This document shows positions 7,689 to 13,011 of a DNA stretch of 64,000 nucleotides, piece after piece (position 1 is the stretch's first letter; each line of letters opens with the position of its first letter). Below the pieces are notes generated by a model, which made no database searches, was not told the DNA's origin, and saw only the letters and a list, made by a program, of their open reading frames with translations. The stretch comes from Chitinophagaceae bacterium LGM1 (GTDB taxonomy: Bacteria; Bacteroidota; Bacteroidia; Chitinophagales; Chitinophagaceae), in assembly GCA_018604165.1 (NCBI GenBank), contig CP075895.1, positions 1,917,001 to 1,981,000 of the forward strand, read 5' to 3'. A program made the translations under genes and the position numbers.

Positions 7689-8655
7689 ATGCTTTAGCAG
7701 TTAGTTTTCTGTATGTTATTTTCTCTACATCGGCATTTCGTACAACGTGCAGAAACCTTGCTATGTTCGATACATCCCGCAGGTTGTAGCGTGTCGCAAA
7801 CTCATTGCAGTATCTATGTAAGTGTTTCGGACTCATGTAATGGTATATGCCTACATATCCTCGTTTCAACTGGCTCCAAAAGTTTTCTATGTTTTGAGTG
7901 TGGAACTTCCTGCCGTTATCCTCTACAACATATCCACCATCTTCATGCTTAACCGTAATGTGCGTGTAGGCGTTACCAATAGTAGCGTATGACCTGTAAG
8001 CATCTGTTACAATGGTTGCGCCCTCGGCTACGTTGTTATTGATGATTTCATTGAGGGTATCTGCATCAGTATTTGGGGTTACGAAAGTCATTACCCTGCC
8101 ACCTTTCTCTATCAGCCCTACTACTGGTGTTTTGTCTGCTGCGCTTCTGCCTTGAGAGCCTTCTATCTTTTTGTCTTTGTGCCTGTTTTTGTTCTTACCA
8201 CCAACGTATGTTTCATCTGCTTGTACCATATCGGTTTCGCCAAGCAGCTTAGGTGCAGTATCAGCAAGCATATTGCGTATTTTGTGGTTCATCAGCCATC
8301 CTGTTTTTTGGCTTACACCTATGCGAGTACCCAGTTCCTTAGAGCTAATTCCTTTTTTGCTGGTAGAGATTTCATATACTGCCTGAAACCACTTGCGCAG
8401 CGGTACATTACTGCCATCAAAAATACTATGGGTGCGAACAGTGAACGGCAGGTCGCAACTACGTTCAGAGCAACGGTAGGTGGGTATATCCTTTTGCTTT
8501 CCACGAGGCGTAACACTGTAGGGTTTTTTGGTGCTGCCGCAGTGTGGGCATACAGGGCCATCAGGCCATCGCTGGGCTTCTAAAAACTGATAGCAGGTTT
8601 TATCATCTTTGAAGTAGTCGTTAAACTCTTGGATGGTTGTAAATGCGAAGTCCAT
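7687..8655 (-). CDS. IS1595 (ISXO2-like) transposase
   Basis: 322 residues. The N-terminal zinc ribbon shows CPHC at about residues 35-38 and RCSERSC near 62-68. The ISXO2-like DDE domain follows, with acidic residues visible in VQADETYVGGKNKNRHK, in TIVTDAYRSY and the ENFWSQLKRG motif. It cuts and joins DNA at the terminal repeats described at 7619 and 11907. The ATG at 8655 lies ~25 bases after a TATCTTCG box. No frameshift or stop is present, so the element could be active. The terminator at 7661-7688 overlaps the stop codon. Confidence 0.93.
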   Translation of the reverse strand: MDFAFTTIQEFNDYFKDDKTCYQFLEAQRWPDGPVCPHCGSTKKPYSVTPRGKQKDIPTYRCSERSCDLPFTVRTHSIFDGSNVPLRKWFQAVYEISTSKKGISSKELGTRIGVSQKTGWLMNHKIRNMLADTAPKLLGETDMVQADETYVGGKNKNRHKDKKIEGSQGRSAADKTPVVGLIEKGGRVMTFVTPNTDADTLNEIINNNVAEGATIVTDAYRSYATIGNAYTHITVKHEDGGYVVEDNGRKFHTQNIENFWSQLKRGYVGIYHYMSPKHLHRYCNEFATRYNLRDVSNIARFLHVVRNADVEKITYRKLTAKA

Positions 8656-8677
8656 ATTGTGGTTATTTGGAGTAAAG

Positions 8678-8703
8678 CGAAGATACTAAATTTGCGTGTA
8701 AAT
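8678..8703 (-). promoter_or_regulatory. Transposase promoter with a partial copy of the terminal repeat
   Basis: On the minus strand TATCTTCG (8678-8685) resembles the -7 box. Eight to eighteen bases upstream of it lies TGCGTGTAAAT (8693-8703, plus strand), an exact 11-base copy of the inner part of the right terminal repeat. Transposase binding here could repress its own gene, or this may be an old end. Confidence 0.45.
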
Positions 8704-8775
8704 TGTGCTAAATATTGAAAATATTTTTTCATTTTAACATTGCTATTATTCAATGATATTGTATTTTTACAATAG

Positions 8776-8847
8776 TGCGCTCGTTCGGGGTCGAACCGAA
8801 ATCAGCAACTTAGTAGGGAGCCGTTTTGACCATTAAACTACAAGCGC
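8776..8847 (-). tRNA. tRNA-like gene, identity unclear, possibly a pseudo-tRNA
   Basis: The 72-nt minus-strand sequence folds as a cloverleaf. Acceptor GCGCTTG pairs with CGAGCGC (one G-U). The D arm is GTTT/AAAC around a loop containing GG, and the T arm is TTCGG/CCGAA with loop TTCGACC. The anticodon stem GCTCC/GTTGC has two central mismatches, and the loop CTACTAA would give anticodon ACU (AGU, Ser), yet the variable loop is only four bases, unlike tRNA-Ser. No CCA is encoded. The conserved outer arms with a damaged anticodon arm suggest a pseudo-tRNA or a tRNA mimic carried by the transposon. Confidence 0.6.
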
Positions 8848-8859
8848 ATCAATGATATT

Positions 8860-8888
8860 AACCATCTGTTCCAAGCAGGTGGTTTTTT
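8860..8888 (+). terminator. Hairpin with T-run
   Basis: AACCATCTG (8860-8868) pairs with CAGGTGGTT (8876-8884, one G-U) and is followed by T residues on the plus strand. No plus-strand gene ends here, so the transcript it would stop is unknown. Confidence 0.45.
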
Positions 8889-8959
8889 CATTTACAGCAA
8901 ACGTAGAATGTTTGCTTATTTGTATCAGGCAAAGAAAGTGGGGTATTTAGTTTAAAAAA

Positions 8960-9002
8960 TTACACTGGTGTCAACTATTTTAGCCATTGACACTGGTGTC
9001 AA
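8960..9002. promoter_or_regulatory. Pair of palindromic operator-like sites
   Basis: TTACACTGGTGTCAA (8960-8974) and TTGACACTGGTGTCAA (8987-9002) share ACACTGGTGTCAA. The second is a TTGACAC/GTGTCAA palindrome around TG. Centres are about 27 bp apart, 60-100 bases upstream of the gene at 9063. Binding of a dimeric regulator is inferred; no regulator gene is recognised in the element. Confidence 0.5.
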
Positions 9003-9062
9003 TCATCTCAAAAAAATACACCACTCTATTATTTGGGGAAATGAAATAAGTATATTAGGGTT

Positions 9063-9713
9063 ATGTCGAACAGAAAACCTGTTTATATTATCTATGAAAG
9101 AGACGTTGCTGCATTAAATGAGTGTAAGTATGAGATATTTCGTCTCATAAGAGCAAATAGATTAATACCTGCTGCTTTGATGGATAGGTTATTTTCAATC
9201 ATTGAGAGTAGGGGCAAGTGGCCAATACAGATGATTGAACGAAGTGAAAGAATTGAGCGTGCTAATTACAAGATGGCAGAGTACGCAGAACAAGTGCTAA
9301 GTTGTTTTTCGGCACATGGTATATCCAGCCATTACGACCTAATTGGAAAGAACGAAGTACCTGAATATAACTTTGATGGTTCTGAAGATAAAGAGCCTAC
9401 CATTAAAGGTTATATTAAGGTAGAGTATAGCCTTGGAAAGCTAATAGAATATTGTATTTGGGAGTATATTATCAATGCTGACTCTAAAAGTAAAAAGGAT
9501 GCAGTAATGACGTTTTATGTACTTGTTAATCAATATATCAATGGTTTCATGAATGATAAAGACAAGGAAAAACTGACCATGTATAAAAGATATGTTATTT
9601 CAGGGCATCTTACTAATGTAGTTTCAGGTTTTAGATTAATTGAACCGCAAAAACCTCACACAACAAAAGCCATATATCAAGCTGTAAGGAACACGCTAAG
9701 GGGTAAAAAATAG
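9063..9713 (+). CDS. Unknown transposon cargo protein
   Basis: 216 residues, not recognised. It has no signal peptide or membrane segment and looks cytoplasmic and mostly helical. It opens with MSNRKPVYIIYERDVAALNE, has a charged central part (DGSEDKEPTIKGYIKVEYS) and ends with basic residues RGKK. It is preceded by two palindromic operator-like sites (8960-9002) and a ~200-base stretch without other genes. The gene is complete and AT-rich. A role in accessory function of the transposon is only inference. Confidence 0.7.
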   Translation: MSNRKPVYIIYERDVAALNECKYEIFRLIRANRLIPAALMDRLFSIIESRGKWPIQMIERSERIERANYKMAEYAEQVLSCFSAHGISSHYDLIGKNEVPEYNFDGSEDKEPTIKGYIKVEYSLGKLIEYCIWEYIINADSKSKKDAVMTFYVLVNQYINGFMNDKDKEKLTMYKRYVISGHLTNVVSGFRLIEPQKPHTTKAIYQAVRNTLRGKK

Positions 9714-9767
9714 TCCGATTTTAAAAGAAGTAGTACATTTATAGTCCAAGTATCAATACATGGCGTT

Positions 9768-9905
9768 GTACTCGAAATAACCACTCAAAGTACACTAAGC
9801 GCACAAAATGAACAGGATACGCCGTTATGGCGTAGCTATGTCTTTGCGTTTAGTGGGCTGTGGTTAGCCTCGAGTACGAAAGAATGTTAGCTACGCTATT
9901 TTTTT
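9768..9905 (+). ncRNA. Long structured RNA or switch-like leader before the gene at 9930
   Basis: A nested series of stems: GTACTCGA (9768-9775) with TCGAGTAC (9870-9877), TAACCAC (9778-9784) with GTGGTTA (9860-9866), the segment 9793-9807 with 9843-9855, and an apical hairpin TACGCC/GGCGTA (9818-9834). An alternative pairing exists: GCGTAGCTA (9830-9838) with TAGCTACGC (9888-9896), directly before a T-run (9899-9905). The two folds exclude each other, as in attenuators or riboswitches. It could equally be a stand-alone small RNA. No known riboswitch class was recognised. Confidence 0.5.
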
Positions 9906-9929
9906 GTTTAACTCGTAAATAACCACAAA

Positions 9930-10394
9930 ATGAAGAGAACAACCAAAGGTTTTGCTTCGCCTTTATTGAAGCTATCTGTAGCACTACTGCTACTCACATC
10001 ATCAGCCCAAGCCCAAGAGGTTTACAATCAGGAACGGCTAAAGCAGGTTACGAAGGAAGGCACGAAAGTGTATGTAAGTGCCAATAAAGACAATGCAGAG
10101 GCACACACTAAAGAGGTGCTTCGGAACTGGGGCCACTGGGAGGTTGTTGATAACAAGGGGGATGCAGATATTATCTTCAAGGTGAAGAGCAATCAGGTTT
10201 TTATGAGTGAGAATGTGGCCAGTGCTGTTATTTATGATGCCAAGACCGGGGAGAAGTTGTACAAGACCAAGAATGTGAATACGTTTGGCAGGATTAGCTA
10301 TCACAGCAGAAAAGCAGTAATAAAGAAGTTGGTCAGGAAAGTCAAAAACAAACTGATAAAGAGGTATGGCAACGATGGTTCGCGTACTGAATAG
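9930..10394 (+). CDS. Exported protein of unknown function
   Basis: 154 residues with a signal peptide (MKRTTKGFASPLLKLSVALL, then LLTSSAQA, cleavage likely before QEVYNQE). The mature part is small and basic at the C-terminus (KKLVRKVKNKLIKRYG near residues 132-148), with alternating hydrophobic stretches such as DADIIFKVKSNQVFM and SAVIYDAKTGEKLYKTK that suggest a beta-rich fold. No family was recognised. It lies between the structured region at 9768-9905 and a terminator, so it is a single-gene unit of the transposon cargo. Confidence 0.72.
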   Translation: MKRTTKGFASPLLKLSVALLLLTSSAQAQEVYNQERLKQVTKEGTKVYVSANKDNAEAHTKEVLRNWGHWEVVDNKGDADIIFKVKSNQVFMSENVASAVIYDAKTGEKLYKTKNVNTFGRISYHSRKAVIKKLVRKVKNKLIKRYGNDGSRTE

Positions 10395-10404
10395 GCTAAA
10401 TATA

Positions 10405-10433
10405 AAGGGCACTTACCGTGCCCTTGTTTTTTT
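10405..10433. terminator. Terminator between convergent cargo genes
   Basis: Stem AAGGGCAC (10405-10412) with GTGCCCTT (10418-10425), loop TTACC, then a run of seven T on the plus strand. The minus-strand stop codon of the gene at 10413-10556 lies in the loop. Confidence 0.85.
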
Positions 10434-10556
10434 ATCTTTCAGCGTTTTTGTTGACTTTTTTTTCTCTGTACGCTCACTTGTAGCTCTATCTACAATGCTT
10501 TTAGCCACTTGGTTTACATCCATCCTACTACTATGCTGCGATGTCCTCTTAGTCAT
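10413..10556 (-). CDS. Small basic protein, 47 residues
   Basis: Reads MTKRTSQHSSRMDVNQVAKS, then a SIVDRATSE segment and a lysine-rich tail ending KKTRAR. The DVNQVAKSIVDRAT block resembles a short motif (DVNQLAKxIVDxAT) that I recall in small bacterial proteins of unknown role. The shared terminator, with the stop codon in its loop, fits a real convergent gene. There is an internal ATG at codon 12. DNA or RNA binding is suggested only by its charge. Confidence 0.55.
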   Translation of the reverse strand: MTKRTSQHSSRMDVNQVAKSIVDRATSERTEKKKSTKTLKDKKTRAR

Positions 10557-10732
10557 AGCCTAAAGATACTCACATTCTCTATAATTACACCTTAAAATTC
10601 AAAATGAGACACTACCGTTGCGGCATAAAATAAAAACCCATAATATTTTTGGTAATTTATTTGTAAAATAAATTAGTACATTGTACTTTTTGTGCTGAAA
10701 TTATATCTATAGGGCTAAAGGTTAACTTTATC

Positions 10733-10779
10733 TTAGCCTAATATATATTGTCGAATGGCATGATTTTAGCCTAAATTTG
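10733..10779 (+). promoter_or_regulatory. Promoter and putative operator of the cargo operon
   Basis: TTG (10748-10750), a 21-bp spacer and a perfect TAAATTTG box (10772-10779) form the best promoter in the window. The near-palindrome TTAGCCTAA occurs at 10733-10741 and again at 10766-10774, overlapping the -7 box, with centres 33 bp apart. This placement suggests repressor sites. An in-frame TTG codon for the next gene lies inside the -7 box and therefore cannot be its start. Confidence 0.6.
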
Positions 10780-10803
10780 CATAGAGAAGTGGCATCAACA
10801 ACT

Positions 10804-11175
10804 ATGAATACACCAATCAATGAACACGATAGCGTTGTAGCTCTCATTAGAGATACAAATGCTGCAAAATTCAAGGTGATAGCGAATTTAGGAGAGGACA
10901 AATACTATATAGGTCAAATGTTCCCAGACCTTATCCTATTAGATAAAGAATCAGACACGCCGGTATTTATCATTGAAGTAAAGAAAAATGGCGGTATAGC
11001 TCATTGCTTACAACAATGGAAGAGTCAGGTAAGCATCCCAGCTACGTTGTATATTATAGTGCCTGAAACAGACTTGGCAAATGCTAAGTCCATAGCACAG
11101 ATAATAGGGCTTCAAACAAGGTTTGGGGCATATACTATATCAGAAAATGGAAATGTAACGGTAAGATATGAGTGA
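10804..11175 (+). CDS. PD-(D/E)XK nuclease-like protein
   Basis: 123 residues. The segment FPDLILLDKES (residues 35-45) followed by VFIIEVKKNGG (about 50-60) fits the PD-(D/E)XK nuclease core, with Asp in PDLIL and E-V-K as the catalytic Glu and Lys. The remainder alternates strand and helix (ATLYIIVPETDLANAKSIAQ). The family includes restriction enzymes and DNA repair nucleases, and also restriction-like proteins without activity. Start chosen at the ATG because an upstream TTG sits in the promoter. It overlaps the next gene by eight bases, so the two are translationally coupled. Function as a defence nuclease is inference. Confidence 0.55.
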   Translation: MNTPINEHDSVVALIRDTNAAKFKVIANLGEDKYYIGQMFPDLILLDKESDTPVFIIEVKKNGGIAHCLQQWKSQVSIPATLYIIVPETDLANAKSIAQIIGLQTRFGAYTISENGNVTVRYE

Positions 11176-11680
11176 GCCTACACAAAATGGAAACAGTTTT
11201 GAAGTTTACAAATTATTGATAGGAGCGTTCCTTTCTATTATTGGTGGTTTTTTTGCTGTAGTGTTTCGGGCTCGTGTTGAGAGAAAGGCAGAAATTGAAT
11301 ACATAAAAATTGGACTTAAAGACGAGTTGGCTGAAATATGTTCGATTTTAAGTAAAATGATTGAAACGTATAAGACAACACACATTGTTTCAAATGTTTA
11401 CCTAAATGACTTGTCTAAAAATACAGAATCGTTTGACTATCATAAACAAAGGTTGTTCCTAATTAAAGATGACTCCTTACGTTCAAGCGTGAGGATTTTT
11501 TATAAAAATCTTGGTGAAACAATAAGCGACTCTATTAATAAAGTAGGGAAACTTGGTGAGGTGCAAGTGGGCAACGAACACGACCAAATAATTAACAAGT
11601 TTAATTCTACATATAGTGAGTGTTCTACACTGAAAGCTAAGATTGAAAAATATAAATACAAAGCGTTTTGGGTTGTGTAA
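11168..11680 (+). CDS. Single-pass membrane protein of unknown function
   Basis: 170 residues with one N-terminal membrane helix (about residues 15-33, LLIGAFLSIIGGFFAVVF) and a long cytoplasmic helical domain that begins with charged RARVERKAEIEYIKIGLKDE. The body looks like a helical bundle or coiled coil. No family was recognised. The eight-base overlap with the PD-(D/E)XK-like gene points to a functional pair. A membrane protein with a nuclease-like partner recalls toxin-immunity or abortive defence modules, but nothing in the sequence proves it. Confidence 0.68.
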   Translation: MSEPTQNGNSFEVYKLLIGAFLSIIGGFFAVVFRARVERKAEIEYIKIGLKDELAEICSILSKMIETYKTTHIVSNVYLNDLSKNTESFDYHKQRLFLIKDDSLRSSVRIFYKNLGETISDSINKVGKLGEVQVGNEHDQIINKFNSTYSECSTLKAKIEKYKYKAFWVV

Positions 11681-11701
11681 ACAAAAGACGCATTTTTTAA
11701 T

Positions 11702-11845
11702 ATGTCAAAGGGAGATAAGAAGTCAGCACCAAAGAAGCGGGGCAATTACGAGAAGCCACTGGTGGTAAAAGGCAGCTTTATGGACATAATGGGTGCTGCA
11801 ATAAAAGATGCAGACAAGAAGTCTGCACCCAAAAAGAAATCGTAA
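11702..11845 (+). CDS. Small lysine-rich protein, 47 residues
   Basis: Translates as MSKGDKKSAPKKRGNYEKPL, then VVKGSFMDIMGAAIKDADKK and SAPKKKS. The central VKGSFMDIMGAAIKDAD core flanked by Lys-rich ends resembles small Bacteroidota proteins that I recall with a K(V/I)xGSFxDxxKxxV pattern. It begins 21 bases after the membrane-protein gene and is the last gene before the right end of the transposon. Coding status is supported by position and pattern; function is unknown. Confidence 0.6.
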   Translation: MSKGDKKSAPKKRGNYEKPLVVKGSFMDIMGAAIKDADKKSAPKKKS

Positions 11846-11883
11846 AAAAATCAGAAATCAATCCCTGTTATCCGCTAACCATC

Positions 11884-11915
11884 TGCGTGTAAATGGGTAT
11901 AGTTACCTTAATAAT
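11884..11915 (+). repeat. Right end of transposon: terminal inverted repeat plus target duplication
   Basis: Bases 11884-11907 are the exact reverse complement of 7619-7642. TTAATAAT follows at 11908-11915, matching 7611-7618. The inverted repeat contains an ATG (11893) in frame with trxB. Confidence 0.9.
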
Positions 11916-11916
11916 A

Positions 11917-12855
11917 ATGGCTGAAACAGAAAAAGTACACTGCCTGATAATAGGTTCAGGTCCTGCGGGATATACCGCTGCTATATATGCTTCTCGCGCG
12001 GGATTAAATCCTGTATTGTATCAAGGATTGCAACCAGGTGGACAATTGACGATTACTACCGAAGTAGAAAACTATCCCGGCTACCCGGAAGGTATTATGG
12101 GGCCGCAAATGATGATAGATTTTGAAAAGCAAGCGCAACGCATGGGTGCAGATATACGTTGGGGGTTGGCTACTAAAGTTGACTTATCGCAACGCCCCTT
12201 TAAGGTAGAAATAGATGAAGAAAAATGGATAGAAGCCGACGCACTTATTATAGCAACAGGTGCATCTGCCAAGTGGCTGGGCTTACCGTCTGAACAAAGA
12301 CTGAATGGACATGGCGTATCTGCTTGTGCCGTTTGCGATGGTTTCTTCTTCAAAGGTCAGGAAGTAGCTATTGTAGGCGCAGGTGATACTGCTTGCGAAG
12401 AAGCACTTTATCTATCTAAAATATGCAGCAACGTACATATGCTGATACGTCGCGATGAAATGCGTGCCAGCAAAGTAATGCAAGACAGGGTACTGAAAAC
12501 ACCCAACATCAATGTGCATTGGAATAGCGAAACGCTTGAAGTACTGGGCGACCACAAAGTGGATAGCATTAAAGTACTGAACAACAAAACCAATGAAGAA
12601 AGCATCATACCTGTAAAAGCATTCTTTGTAGCTATAGGACACGAGCCAAATTCAAGCCTGTTTAAAGGCACACTGGATATGGACGATGCAGGCTACTTGA
12701 TAACTAAGCCCGGATCTTCTAAAACAAATATTGAAGGTGTATTTGCATGTGGCGATGTGCAGGATAAAATATACCGTCAGGCTGTAACGGCTGCAGGTAG
12801 TGGTTGTATGGCAGCTTTAGATGCCGAACGTTACTTGGGTGCTTTAGAGCATTAA
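11917..12855 (+). CDS. trxB: Thioredoxin reductase
   Basis: NADPH-dependent reduction of thioredoxin, a flavoprotein of the low-molecular-weight class. It shows the FAD motif IGSGPAGYTAA near residue 10, the redox pair CAVC near residues 136-139, the NADPH motif VGAGDTACEEA and the C-terminal GVFACGDVQDKIYRQAVTA. The ATG at 11917 gives the usual N-terminus (MAETEKVHCLIIGSGPAG). A second in-frame ATG at 11893 lies inside the transposon repeat and would add eight residues (MGIVTLII). The insertion removed the native upstream region, so transcription now probably depends on the transposon, perhaps on the promoter at 10748-10779. Confidence 0.95.
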   Translation: MAETEKVHCLIIGSGPAGYTAAIYASRAGLNPVLYQGLQPGGQLTITTEVENYPGYPEGIMGPQMMIDFEKQAQRMGADIRWGLATKVDLSQRPFKVEIDEEKWIEADALIIATGASAKWLGLPSEQRLNGHGVSACAVCDGFFFKGQEVAIVGAGDTACEEALYLSKICSNVHMLIRRDEMRASKVMQDRVLKTPNINVHWNSETLEVLGDHKVDSIKVLNNKTNEESIIPVKAFFVAIGHEPNSSLFKGTLDMDDAGYLITKPGSSKTNIEGVFACGDVQDKIYRQAVTAAGSGCMAALDAERYLGALEH

Positions 12856-12876
12856 TTTCATTAAGACTATATAGTT

Positions 12877-12916
12877 AAAATACTAAGAGCCCTTTAAAGA
12901 GGGCTCTTAGTATTTT
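12877..12916. terminator. Bidirectional terminator between trxB and the T9SS gene
   Basis: A perfect 17-bp stem (12877-12893 with 12900-12916) around loop TTAAAG, with A- and T-rich ends. A short (AGAT)n tract follows at 12921-12938. Confidence 0.9.
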
Positions 12917-13011
12917 AGTCAGATAGATAGATAGATAGAATAACAATGCCATAAAAATAAAGAAGTCAGCAATTATGCTGACCTCTATACGGTAGTTATT
13001 TTAATATCCTA

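Larger units (their letters stand above)
7619..11907. mobile_element. IS1595-family transposon with cargo genes (4289 bp)
   Basis: Bounded by a perfect 24-bp inverted repeat that begins with GG at both ends and by an 8-bp direct duplication TTAATAAT, the duplication length known for the IS1595 family. It carries an IS1595/ISXO2-type transposase at the left end facing outward, then a tRNA-like gene, a pair of palindromic sites, an unknown 216-residue protein, a structured RNA region, a secreted protein, a minus-strand 47-residue protein and a three-gene operon. The right end lies nine bases before the trxB ATG. Intact ends, duplication and transposase frame suggest recent movement. Confidence 0.88.

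Noticed and set aside
7619-8703. A smaller IS ending at 8703, based on the 11-base partial repeat
   Set aside because: Only 11 bases match and no duplication of TTAATAAT follows; the outer 24-bp repeat with duplication is decisive.
9063-9713. The 216-residue cargo gene as a replication or integration protein
   Set aside because: No helix-turn-helix, tyrosine-recombinase or replication-initiator motif could be identified.
10366-10563. Plus-strand frame of 65 codons after the exported cargo protein
   Set aside because: It runs through the terminator at 10405-10433 and opposes a more plausible 47-residue gene on the minus strand.
11893-11916. Upstream ATG as the native trxB start
   Set aside because: It lies inside the transposon repeat and can only be an acquired extension; the native start is the ATG at 11917.
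12921-12938. (AGAT)n tract as a functional repeat
   Set aside because: Only about four and a half units between a terminator and a gene end; likely neutral.
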